Below are positions 7,850 through 15,177 of a stretch of 44,572 bases of DNA, piece by piece. Under the pieces are notes generated by a model. It did not search any database, was not told where the DNA came from, and saw only the letters and a list, made by a program, of their open reading frames with translations. A program made the position numbers and the translations under genes. Each line of letters begins with the position of its first letter. Position 1 is the first letter of the stretch. This stretch comes from Anaerolineaceae bacterium (GTDB lineage: Bacteria > Chloroflexota > Anaerolineae > Anaerolineales > Anaerolineaceae): assembly GCA_003524305.1 (NCBI GenBank), contig DQHW01000031.1:4390-48961 (forward strand), written 5' to 3'.

Positions 7850-7855
7850 TATAAT
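7850..7855 (+). promoter_or_regulatory. -10 box of the response-regulator operon; leaderless start likely
   Basis: A perfect TATAAT ends 6 bases before the ATG at 7862. Transcription starting 6-7 bases after the box would begin on or next to the start codon, and no Shine-Dalgarno is present. No convincing -35 is visible. Confidence 0.45.
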
Positions 7856-7861
7856 AAAATT

Positions 7862-8557
7862 ATGACTGACTCAACCCACAAAATCCTTGTTGTAGATGAC
7901 GAACCTCAAATCTTGAAAGTCCTGCAGGCTTACCTCGAAAAAGAGGGATACCAGGTGGTTTCAGCCACGGATGGAAGATCGGCGCTGGACGTTTTCACAC
8001 ATGAAAACCCCACTTTTGTGATTCTCGATTTGAACCTGCCCGGTCTTGATGGACTTGAAGTCTGTCGTGAAATTCGCCGAAATTCCACAGTTCCCATTTT
8101 GATGCTTACAGCACGCGTAGAAGAAGTGGATAAATTGATCGGCTTGGAATTGGGTGCTGATGATTATGTTGTTAAACCTTTCAGCCCTCGAGAAGTGGTC
8201 GCCAGGGTTAAAACCATTTTGAAACGTGTCAATGCCGGCACAATTAAAGGTGAGATCATCCACGCCGGCAACCTGACCATCGACCTTGGACAACATACCG
8301 TAATTCTTGACGGACGCTTAATTGAGCTCACGCCAACTGAATTTCAAATATTGGTAACTCTGGCAAGCAACCCTAAACGGGTTTATTCAAGATTGCAAAT
8401 CATGGAACATGCCCAGGGAGACGCTTTCGAAGGATACGAGAGAACCATAGATGCTCATGTCAAGAATCTGCGCATTAAACTCGAACCTGATCCTAAGAAC
8501 CCGGTCTATATTCAGACAGTTTTTGGTCTGGGTTATAAATTCGAGTTGGTTGAATAG
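7862..8557 (+). CDS. OmpR/PhoB-family response regulator
   Basis: This 231-residue regulator has a receiver domain (1-120) with the acidic pair D12-D13, the phospho-acceptor D56 (VILDLNLPG), T83 and K105 (ADDYVVKPF). The C-terminal winged helix (about 135-230) contains IELTPTEFQILVTLASNP and the RTIDAHVKNLRIKLE and YIQTVFGLGYKF motifs. The kinase gene follows after 2 bases. Its likely targets are its neighbours, in particular the gene behind the 11-bp phased repeats at 7160. There is no Shine-Dalgarno and a TATAAT lies directly upstream. Confidence 0.95.
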   Translation: MTDSTHKILVVDDEPQILKVLQAYLEKEGYQVVSATDGRSALDVFTHENPTFVILDLNLPGLDGLEVCREIRRNSTVPILMLTARVEEVDKLIGLELGADDYVVKPFSPREVVARVKTILKRVNAGTIKGEIIHAGNLTIDLGQHTVILDGRLIELTPTEFQILVTLASNPKRVYSRLQIMEHAQGDAFEGYERTIDAHVKNLRIKLEPDPKNPVYIQTVFGLGYKFELVE

Positions 8558-8559
8558 CG

Positions 8560-10008
8560 ATGAAAAATAGCTGGCTCTTCAAATTGATAGGCGCCTTTCT
8601 GGTAATCATAGCCATTGGTGGATTGGTAACTTCAATCTTAACCTCCCGTGCTACACTAAGAGCTTTTAATCTTTACACGACCCGCAGCGGACAAATCCTT
8701 GCCCGACGCCTTGCGCCTGATCTTGCTGAATTTTATAAACTCAACGATAGTTGGTTGGGTGTAGATATTTTTCTGCAAGAGTCCTCAATGACACAGCAGC
8801 ACCAGGGCATGATGGGCCAAGGAAATGGCATGGGCAATGCACAAGGCTTATCATCTGACAACTCGATGATGGAAGCCCTTGGTCAAAGGTTGTTCCTGGC
8901 AGACGATCAAGGAGTGGTAATTTATGATTCTTTGGATGAATTCACAGGGAATCAACTTACGCCGATTGAAATTGTTAAAGGGATTCCTGTTTTATTGGAA
9001 AAGAAGATCATTGGTACCCTGTTGATCACACCTGGAAGCCAATCAGCGACAACTACCCTTGCCAATGAATTTCAAGCATCAGTTCGTCGTGCTGTTATCA
9101 GCTCAGCCATCATCGCCGGAATAACCGCACTTGCCCTTGGTATCATCCTCTTCTTTCAAATTACTGCTCCCATGCGAAAACTGCGCAAAGCCGCTTCAGC
9201 GATTGCTGAAGGAGACCTGACTCAACGAGTCGAAATCCAAGGCGAGGATGAATTTGCCCAACTTGGTGAAACTTTTAATCAGATGGCATCCAATCTCTCT
9301 CACGCCGAAATTCACCGCCAGCATTTAATGGCAGATGTGGCACATGAGCTGAGAACACCTCTCACCGCCATCCAGGGCACCGTGGAAGGTATGCAGGATG
9401 GAGTCTTGCCCTGTGACGCTGAACAGTTAAGTACGCTGCTTGCAGAGACTACTTTGCTCAATCGTTTAATCGAAGACTTACGCTTGCTGTCACTTGCTGA
9501 AACCAATCAGCTTAAACTTGTGCGTCAACCTGTTGATATTAATGGTTTGATCAAGCAAATCACAGAAAGAATTCAACCCCAGGCACACTCAAAAGAAATT
9601 CACCTTGATCAATCCCTTCAGGAGGGTCTTCCTGCCCTTCAAGTAGATTCTGATCGCATCACTCAGATATTGTCTAACTTGATTAACAACGCTTTGAGAT
9701 ACACCCCCAAAGATGGATCTATACAAGTCACAACATCCCAACCCAATCCAACCGTGGCCGTAACGATCTCGGTGACGGATACCGGCACAGGTATATCCCC
9801 TGAAGATATACCTCATATTTTTGACCGTTTTTACAGGGCAGATAAATCCCGTTCACGTGCCAGTGGAGGATCCGGCCTGGGTTTAGCTATTGTTAAAGAA
9901 TTAGTAGAAGCCCATGGAGGTACTATTAGAGTTGAAAGCCCCGCGCTTGAAACAGATGATCATCAAGGATATGGCACCAGTTTCATCATGGAATTTCCAT
10001 CTTTATAA
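8560..10008 (+). CDS. Membrane sensor histidine kinase with Met-rich outer loop
   Basis: This 482-residue kinase has TM1 (about 8-28), an extracytoplasmic domain (about 30-175), TM2 (about 178-200), HAMP (about 200-252), a HisKA domain with H262 in ADVAHELRTPLTAI, and an HATPase domain with N-box NLINNALRYTP, G1 DTGTGI and G2 GGSGLGLAI. The outer domain contains a Met/His/Gly-rich loop at about 77-104 (MTQQHQGMMGQGNGMG), similar in style to the secreted protein two genes upstream. Methionine and histidine side chains of this kind bind Cu(I) or Ag(I) in other proteins, so metal sensing is a hypothesis. It pairs with the adjacent response regulator. Confidence 0.93.
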   Translation: MKNSWLFKLIGAFLVIIAIGGLVTSILTSRATLRAFNLYTTRSGQILARRLAPDLAEFYKLNDSWLGVDIFLQESSMTQQHQGMMGQGNGMGNAQGLSSDNSMMEALGQRLFLADDQGVVIYDSLDEFTGNQLTPIEIVKGIPVLLEKKIIGTLLITPGSQSATTTLANEFQASVRRAVISSAIIAGITALALGIILFFQITAPMRKLRKAASAIAEGDLTQRVEIQGEDEFAQLGETFNQMASNLSHAEIHRQHLMADVAHELRTPLTAIQGTVEGMQDGVLPCDAEQLSTLLAETTLLNRLIEDLRLLSLAETNQLKLVRQPVDINGLIKQITERIQPQAHSKEIHLDQSLQEGLPALQVDSDRITQILSNLINNALRYTPKDGSIQVTTSQPNPTVAVTISVTDTGTGISPEDIPHIFDRFYRADKSRSRASGGSGLGLAIVKELVEAHGGTIRVESPALETDDHQGYGTSFIMEFPSL

Positions 10009-10025
10009 CGAATGATTAATTATAA

Positions 10026-10068
10026 GAAAAGTCGCTTGAAAATTTCTATTTCAAGCGGCTTTTCTTTT
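10026..10068. terminator. Bidirectional terminator between the kinase and SulP genes
   Basis: GAAAAGTCGCTTGAAA (10026-10041) pairs with TTTCAAGCGGCTTTTC (10049-10064) with one G-U, followed by TTTT; the left flank supplies T residues for the other strand. It serves the convergent kinase and SulP genes. Confidence 0.85.
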
Positions 10069-10080
10069 GATAAGTAATCG

Positions 10081-11724
10081 TTATGCTGAACGTTGCTCTG
10101 CTTCAAGAATTGCCTGGTCAGAAGACCAGAAAAAATTATCCTTGCCAATTTTGTCTACCAGACCGGCACGGTCAAGCATATGAAACGCATTATCATGCGT
10201 TCCAGCAAACATCATCTCGCCGCCGTTAGCATGGAACTTTTCATACAACTTCTCTATTGCTTCCACCCCTGCGGTGTCAATCAATGAAACGCCGCGCATC
10301 GAAAGGATCAGAGTGCCTTCCCCTTCCAGTTTGGCAAATGCTTCGTTGAAAAAACCGATAGCGGCGAAGAAAAGCGGCCCTGTAATATAAGCAACTTTAA
10401 CATGTTCACACTTGTTCTTGAGGTCAATGCCTTTGTCGTGAAGCTTGCCGTGATCAATATCCTTTATGACAATATCAATTTGGGCAATCTGGTTGATAAA
10501 GAGCATCACTGCAATCACTGATCCGATCAAAATTGCCTGGGTCAGATCAAGCGCCACAGTTGCGAGCATAGTAATGCTGAAGGCAATGATTGCAGTCTTG
10601 AAGCTTTTCTTAAACATGAAACGAATCGATTCCCATTCGTTCATACGGTATGCAGTGACCATCAATACCCCTGCCAGTGCAGCAAGAGGAATTTTAGCCA
10701 TTACTGGTGCCAACAGAAACATCGAAAGCAGAAGTCCGAGAGCATGGAAAACACTTACCAAACGGGTTTGCCCGCCTGATTTGATGCCCACACTGGATCT
10801 GGCAATGGCAGCCGTGGCCGGTACACCACCAAAAAAAGGTATGACCATATTACCTATACCCTGACCTATCAATTCCTGATTCGCTTGCAAGCGAGTGCCG
10901 GTCATATTTGAGGCCACAGTTCCACACAACAGGGATTCAATTGCACCAAGTGCCGTGATGGTAAGTGCCGGACCCAGGAATTGCCCAAGGTCAGCCCATG
11001 GAATATCGGCTATATGTAGACGTTCAGCCAACATTAACGATTGTGGTATTTCTCCTATCACATTCACTGGCCATTTAACCAATAAATTCAAACCGGTGGC
11101 GAGGATTATACCCAACAAGGAGGAAGGGAATCTTGCATTCCATTTTTTTGGCCAGAAGATCATGGTGGCAATTACAATCCCGGCCAATATTATGGCATGC
11201 CAGTCTACTACAAGACCACCTTTGAAATAATTAACAACTTTCAGCACGGATGATTCTGCGGCTGCGGTTTTTACACCCAGGAAATTATCAATTTGTCCGA
11301 TAAAAATGATCAGCGCAATCCCCGAAGTAAAACCGGTAATCACTGGAGACGGAATAAAGGCGATAAATCGACCCAACCTCAATATGCCTATAATGGTCAG
11401 GAACAAGCCAGACATTAATCCGGCCACCCAGATGCCGTTCAACCCGTATTTTTGCGCCAATACGATCAACACCGCACTCATCGCTCCGGTAGGTCCACTA
11501 ATTTGAAACGGGGCACCAGAAAGAGCGCCAATAAAGAACCCTGCGATGACAGCCGTCACCAGTCCGGCTGAGGCTGTGGCTCCGGAAACAACACCGAAAG
11601 CCAGGGCGAGCGGCAGTGCAACAGCAGCCACAGTTAACCCGGCCATCAGATCCTGCTGAAGCTTGTGCAGGTTGTATCCTGAAAACTCACTTACATATAA
11701 TTGCTTTAAACTTCGTCTTGGCAT
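10081..11724 (-). CDS. SulP/SLC26-family anion transporter with STAS domain
   Basis: This inner-membrane transporter of 547 residues has a hydrophobic core of about 12 helices (about 20-420; GLTVAAVALPLALAFG and SGPTGAMSAVL are typical SulP segments) and a C-terminal STAS domain (about 430-545, with ILSMRGVSLIDTAGVEAIEKL region). SulP proteins carry sulfate, bicarbonate or other anions; the substrate cannot be told from sequence, and there is no carbonic anhydrase or sulfate-assimilation gene beside it. I start it at the ATG at 11724: GGAG lies 8 bases upstream, whereas the longer frame would start with a TTG that overlaps that site. The upstream 328 bp hold hairpins but no gene. Confidence 0.9.
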   Translation of the reverse strand: MPRRSLKQLYVSEFSGYNLHKLQQDLMAGLTVAAVALPLALAFGVVSGATASAGLVTAVIAGFFIGALSGAPFQISGPTGAMSAVLIVLAQKYGLNGIWVAGLMSGLFLTIIGILRLGRFIAFIPSPVITGFTSGIALIIFIGQIDNFLGVKTAAAESSVLKVVNYFKGGLVVDWHAIILAGIVIATMIFWPKKWNARFPSSLLGIILATGLNLLVKWPVNVIGEIPQSLMLAERLHIADIPWADLGQFLGPALTITALGAIESLLCGTVASNMTGTRLQANQELIGQGIGNMVIPFFGGVPATAAIARSSVGIKSGGQTRLVSVFHALGLLLSMFLLAPVMAKIPLAALAGVLMVTAYRMNEWESIRFMFKKSFKTAIIAFSITMLATVALDLTQAILIGSVIAVMLFINQIAQIDIVIKDIDHGKLHDKGIDLKNKCEHVKVAYITGPLFFAAIGFFNEAFAKLEGEGTLILSMRGVSLIDTAGVEAIEKLYEKFHANGGEMMFAGTHDNAFHMLDRAGLVDKIGKDNFFWSSDQAILEAEQRSA

Positions 11725-11795
11725 TTCAAACTCCAATAAAAAATGATTACATAAAAATATTCAAATTATTCTGAATTAAGCCGCTTCAGCTGATT

Positions 11796-11865
11796 TGACA
11801 CTCATTGGTGTCACTCTGGTTCAGGCTGTAAACGCGTTTTATGAGCCAAGGTCTGGCTCATAAAT
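11796..11865. repeat. Two hairpins in the SulP upstream region
   Basis: The gene-free stretch 11725-12052 holds two clean hairpins: TGACAC/GTGTCA (11796-11801, 11808-11813) with a 6-base loop, and TTTATGAGCCA/TGGCTCATAAA (11839-11849, 11855-11865), an 11-bp stem with a 5-base loop. On the minus strand both would lie in the sulP leader or in its promoter. I do not recognise a known riboswitch. The rest of the stretch shows no gene. Confidence 0.5.
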
Positions 11866-12052
11866 TGTGGCGGTAATTTTCAATACATACTGAGAGTCGG
11901 TTCAAGGAGACAATAAATCATTAACCTGATCTTTGACCATCAGGCTTGTCAAGCTTTTGGACCAAAACCAACCACGAACCTCAATTCTACACCCATAAAA
12001 AGGAAAAATCCGACCAATTAATGATAAATTATTTTTTTTAAAACAACACCTT

Positions 12053-12589
12053 CTATGGGAACTTATACATTTTTAGAGCGCGTTCTTCAGCTTCTTCATC
12101 TTTTTCCTGTTTCATATCCGTCCAAAAGTTCTTCTTTACCTTTTCTTGTTTAGGCTTTTCTTCAAGTTTCAGTTCATCCACCTTTGAAGCCTCTACAGGC
12201 TGAATTACATTATTGGCATCGTACGGAATCGCATCATTGATTTGTGGTGCGAACTCATTCATCAACATGCGCACGGTTCCCAGTGTCGCATTGGATGAAA
12301 CCACAACCACCCAGTAATAAAGCCCATCACCGAGAAAGCGAGAGATGATGTATGTGGTATCTGTGGTCACGAGATTATCATCAACCTTACCAATATCAAT
12401 CTTTGTACTGATCTTTACTGCAAGTTTCATGACTTCTGCAAATCGTGCAGAAATATCCGCTGCATCAAAATTTGGATTTGACGAACCGCCGCCAATCGAA
12501 ATCCCATCCATGCCAACGACATCAGTTGAGATAAAATCGCTGCCCAGCTCATTGCGGAACTGGAATATTACCTGTTCAAGTTTATTCAT
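12053..12589 (-). CDS. Roadblock/LC7 domain protein (distal member)
   Basis: This 178-residue protein has a Roadblock fold at about 1-125 (FISTDVVGMDGISIGG, DDNLVTTDTTYIISRFL, YYWVVVVSS) and a Lys/Glu-rich charged tail of about 45 residues. It resembles the Roadblock half of the preceding DUF4388 fusion, particularly in the DGI and DNL.TT segments, so the two look like paralogues. Roadblock proteins act as partners or GTPase-activating proteins for small Ras-like GTPases such as MglA, which is encoded three genes upstream on the same strand. It is the last gene of the five-gene cluster, 33 bases after its neighbour. No clear terminator follows. Confidence 0.75.
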   Translation of the reverse strand: MNKLEQVIFQFRNELGSDFISTDVVGMDGISIGGGSSNPNFDAADISARFAEVMKLAVKISTKIDIGKVDDNLVTTDTTYIISRFLGDGLYYWVVVVSSNATLGTVRMLMNEFAPQINDAIPYDANNVIQPVEASKVDELKLEEKPKQEKVKKNFWTDMKQEKDEEAEERALKMYKFP

Positions 12590-12622
12590 GGCATTCTCCG
12601 TTTTCTACAAGCAGCATTTAGA

Positions 12623-13357
12623 TCAGTGAGGCATCGCTTTCGCCAAACGCTCGGTATAAAGTTTGCTCATCAGTCTCATGTTTCCAAGGTTGCCTGATTT
12701 TCGTTCAGCCGAAATACCCAAAAAATATTGTTTACCAGGCAAAAACCGCATCAGAATAAAAGCCTTCTCGGTTGTGGTCAAGTTATCTTCCAGGTTTCCG
12801 GCGCCTAATTTGTCGGTGGAACCACTTACCAATTTGAGCAGCATCGCCATTTGAGCGCTGGCAAGTTCAGGATCAACTTCACCAATGAATTTAGAGGCAA
12901 GGTTGATTCCATCAATGCCTACCAGAAAACCTCCTCTAAAACCAGATACTTCTCCGGAGAGTTCTGTTAAAATCTCTTCAAATTTTTGTGCCATTCTTTT
13001 CTCCTTCGATTCAGGTTCCTGTTCAGGGTTAACTGCGGTCTGATTTAAAATGCTTTCGTCCAAACGACGGGCGCCTTCAAGCAGAAGACTCGGCCAACTT
13101 CGGTTAATCGTAATTTCAGGGGATTTGATATTGTTTTCAAGGCTGAAATCACCCTCATTCCATCCCAGAATTTCATACACTGCTTCATCACCCTTTTGAT
13201 CACCAGAAACAGCATGGACGATTTGTCCGTCTGAGAAAAAAATTTCGGCTTTATGATCCATATGGTTGATCTGCAAACGGGCAACTTTTTGATCCACACA
13301 ATTAAGTTGAATCAAATCAGCCGCTGCTAAACCAGTTAAATTTCCAGTCATACCCAT
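12623..13357 (-). CDS. DUF4388 (PATAN) - Roadblock fusion protein
   Basis: This 244-residue protein begins with a DUF4388/PATAN domain at about 1-95 (GNLTGLAAADLIQLNC, AEIFFSDGQIVHA, GDEAVYEILGWNEGDF) and ends with a Roadblock domain at about 125-240 (FRGGFLVGIDGINLAS, EKAFILMRFLPGKQYFLGIS). DUF4388 occurs with regulatory partners in Myxococcota, Deinococcota and Chloroflexota. The frame is open further upstream but would then overlap the preceding gene, so I use the ATG at 13357. A strong internal Shine-Dalgarno (13001-13006) precedes an in-frame ATG at 12994, exactly at the domain border, so a separate Roadblock protein of 123 residues may also be made. Confidence 0.75.
   Translation of the reverse strand: MGMTGNLTGLAAADLIQLNCVDQKVARLQINHMDHKAEIFFSDGQIVHAVSGDQKGDEAVYEILGWNEGDFSLENNIKSPEITINRSWPSLLLEGARRLDESILNQTAVNPEQEPESKEKRMAQKFEEILTELSGEVSGFRGGFLVGIDGINLASKFIGEVDPELASAQMAMLLKLVSGSTDKLGAGNLEDNLTTTEKAFILMRFLPGKQYFLGISAERKSGNLGNMRLMSKLYTERLAKAMPH
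12994..13006 (-). promoter_or_regulatory. Internal Shine-Dalgarno and in-frame ATG inside the DUF4388-Roadblock gene
   Basis: On the minus strand AAGGAG (13006-13001) is followed after 6 bases by an in-frame ATG (12994-12992). Spacing is ideal and the ATG opens MAQKFEEILTEL, the first helix of the Roadblock domain. It could yield a free 123-residue Roadblock protein besides the 244-residue fusion. Confidence 0.4.
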
Positions 13358-13373
13358 ATTTAATCTGCCTGTA

Positions 13374-13760
13374 TCAATTCCAAATATTGCGAATCTCAGA
13401 TAATGCACGATTCGTGATACGCCTGTAGCTCTGTTCGCGATCTGAAACAATGAATGCCAAAATCAAACGGTTCGAATCAATGTTAAAAGGACGGCAGATT
13501 AAATGCTGCCCATCCACATAGCTGAAAGAAATCTCATCAATTTCATCCATACCTAATTGTTTGCTTACTTGCACAGCCGTTTTTTGCAAAAAAGCCACCA
13601 CCGCGGATTGTTTCTCGGGGTCTGCCCCATTTGAAAAAGCAGAGGCAATAGGCAAGCCTTCTTTGTCTGTTAGCACCGACATCGGAAAATTTGCTTCCTG
13701 GTTCATTTGATTTAATATGCCTAAAAGAATATCTGCTCCGGATTTAGTTTCATTTACCAT
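13374..13760 (-). CDS. Roadblock/LC7 domain protein
   Basis: This 128-residue, single-domain Roadblock protein contains FPMSVLTDKEGLPIASAF, the strand-turn-strand that is typical of MglB-like proteins, and a second half with EISFSYVDGQHLICRPF and RLILAFIVS. It lies 14 bases after the GTPase gene on the same strand, the classical position of an MglB-type regulator that stimulates GTP hydrolysis by its MglA partner. Which of the four Roadblock proteins is the actual GTPase regulator cannot be told from sequence. No membrane segment or signal peptide. Confidence 0.8.
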   Translation of the reverse strand: MVNETKSGADILLGILNQMNQEANFPMSVLTDKEGLPIASAFSNGADPEKQSAVVAFLQKTAVQVSKQLGMDEIDEISFSYVDGQHLICRPFNIDSNRLILAFIVSDREQSYRRITNRALSEIRNIWN

Positions 13761-13774
13761 TATTGATCCTTTAC

Positions 13775-14362
13775 CTATTGCAGTTCTTTTTGAACCTGGA
13801 AAATCACATCATTAATGATGCTCTTAAGGGTATTGAAAACCCCTTCACCATTGAAGGCCACTGCCTCAAATTCGGGAAATTGCCCGACACCCAGGCTTTG
13901 ATGCATACTTTGTACTGAAACCGCATCAGCCAAATCTCGTTTGTTGTACTGAACCACGAGGGGAATTTTCCCGATCGGTTGGTTCATCTCTGTCAACGCT
14001 GTGCCCATATCCAACCAGGATTCAAGGTTGTCATTGATCCGCGCTGCAGAAGAATCAGCCACGAAAACAACACCATCAGCGCCGCGCAGCACCAGTTTTC
14101 TGCTGGCCTTGTAGTACTCCTGTCCCGGCACCGTGTACAATTGGATGCATGGGGCCATGCCGCAAATTTTACCAAGTTCAAATTGCATAAAATCAAAAAA
14201 TAAGGTGCGGTCTTCATTTGTTTTTAATGAAACCAGGTTGCTGCGATTATTGGGATCAATCCGTTTGTGAATTTGCTCAATGTTGGTCGTCTTGCCGCTC
14301 ATCGCAGGTCCGTAATACACTATTTTCAATCTCAATTGGCGCAATTGCCAGTTGATATTCAT
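13775..14362 (-). CDS. MglA-family Ras-like GTPase
   Basis: This 195-residue GTPase has the P-loop GPAMSGKTT at 18-26, the switch-I-side NEDRTLFFDF, the unusual switch II TVPGQEYYKASRKLVLRG (Walker B Asp replaced, as in MglA proteins), and the guanine-specificity motif NKRDL. In Myxococcus MglA sets cell polarity together with the Roadblock protein MglB; in Chloroflexota its role is unknown. I use the ATG at 14362, since GGAAGGA lies a suitable distance upstream; the longer frame would start with a TTG that overlaps this site. Roadblock genes lie directly on both sides (5-base and 14-base gaps), which strongly suggests a functional complex. Confidence 0.9.
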   Translation of the reverse strand: MNINWQLRQLRLKIVYYGPAMSGKTTNIEQIHKRIDPNNRSNLVSLKTNEDRTLFFDFMQFELGKICGMAPCIQLYTVPGQEYYKASRKLVLRGADGVVFVADSSAARINDNLESWLDMGTALTEMNQPIGKIPLVVQYNKRDLADAVSVQSMHQSLGVGQFPEFEAVAFNGEGVFNTLKSIINDVIFQVQKELQ

Positions 14363-14367
14363 GCTTG

Positions 14368-14880
14368 CTATTCCTTCCAAACTTGATCAAGTGCACTGTT
14401 AATCAGTTCATGCAGGTTCTTGTCACCAGGTTCAAACAACCTGTCATCTTCAGATTTTTGAATTTTTGAAAGAGCCTCTTTGATTTGTGTTGAAGACTCT
14501 CTAACCAGGTAACAAACCCATCCAAGCGGCACGGTGGCTGGCACAATATAAAGCAGGATTAAGTTGCGATTGACATCAAAGACAATCGTATTCATCTTGG
14601 AACCCTGGCGAATTACCATTTGGTTCTCTTGGTAAAGATTTGAAATTCTGGCAATTTCTGCACTGGCAGCCAGATCGCTGGCAGTTAACGCACCCAGTGC
14701 TATTAAATCAATGCTTCCCCGTTCACCATGAAAAGAGATGACTTGTCCGCTCGTGTCAATCAGCAGAATGAGTTTGGCTTGAGATTTCTCAAGTTGACTA
14801 GAAAGGATGTTGTCAATCAGCTCTTCTTGCGACGGAATTATAGACATCCCACCTGTTAAACGCATTGGATTCTTCATCAT
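14368..14880 (-). CDS. Roadblock/LC7 domain protein, first gene of the MglA cluster
   Basis: This 170-residue protein has a Roadblock core at about 25-130 (AKLILLIDTSGQVISFHGE, ALGALTASDLAASAEIARI, VFDVNRNLILLYIVP) and a C-terminal helical extension (about 130-170). The LTASDLAAS helix, which precedes a strand pair, is commonly seen in Roadblock proteins paired with MglA. The start (ATGATG) has AGAGG about 8 bases upstream. It is the promoter-proximal gene of the five-gene cluster and ends 5 bases before the GTPase start. The 297 bases between this gene and mvaD hold the two divergent promoters; no other gene is evident there. Confidence 0.8.
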   Translation of the reverse strand: MMKNPMRLTGGMSIIPSQEELIDNILSSQLEKSQAKLILLIDTSGQVISFHGERGSIDLIALGALTASDLAASAEIARISNLYQENQMVIRQGSKMNTIVFDVNRNLILLYIVPATVPLGWVCYLVRESSTQIKEALSKIQKSEDDRLFEPGDKNLHELINSALDQVWKE

Positions 14881-15177
14881 TTATGTGCCTCTACCTGGTT
14901 TATAGAAACAACTAACAAAAACTGGAACACAATATTCGGAATAATAACTATTTACAGATAAATCATTTTGAAAATGAAAGATATAATCCTTCGCTAAGTA
15001 TACGCCGAGAAGGTTTACCAAAACATTACAATCTTGCAAAGGGCAGCTCTAATTCCATATAAACATATTGATATTTCGTCATTCAATTAAATTGGCAAAG
15101 TTTTTGCACCATAAGAGATGTTGTTTGTGCGTGTAAATGGTAAACTTACATCATCATTAATGGATATCAGAGGAAAA

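Noticed and set aside
13358..13450. Longer N-terminus for the DUF4388-Roadblock gene
   Set aside because: It would overlap the preceding Roadblock gene by 77 bases and adds residues that do not belong to DUF4388.
15118..15177. Longer N-terminus for the mevalonate decarboxylase
   Set aside because: The ATG at 15178 has AGAGGA at the right distance and matches the family N-terminus; the extra 20 residues do not resemble the family.
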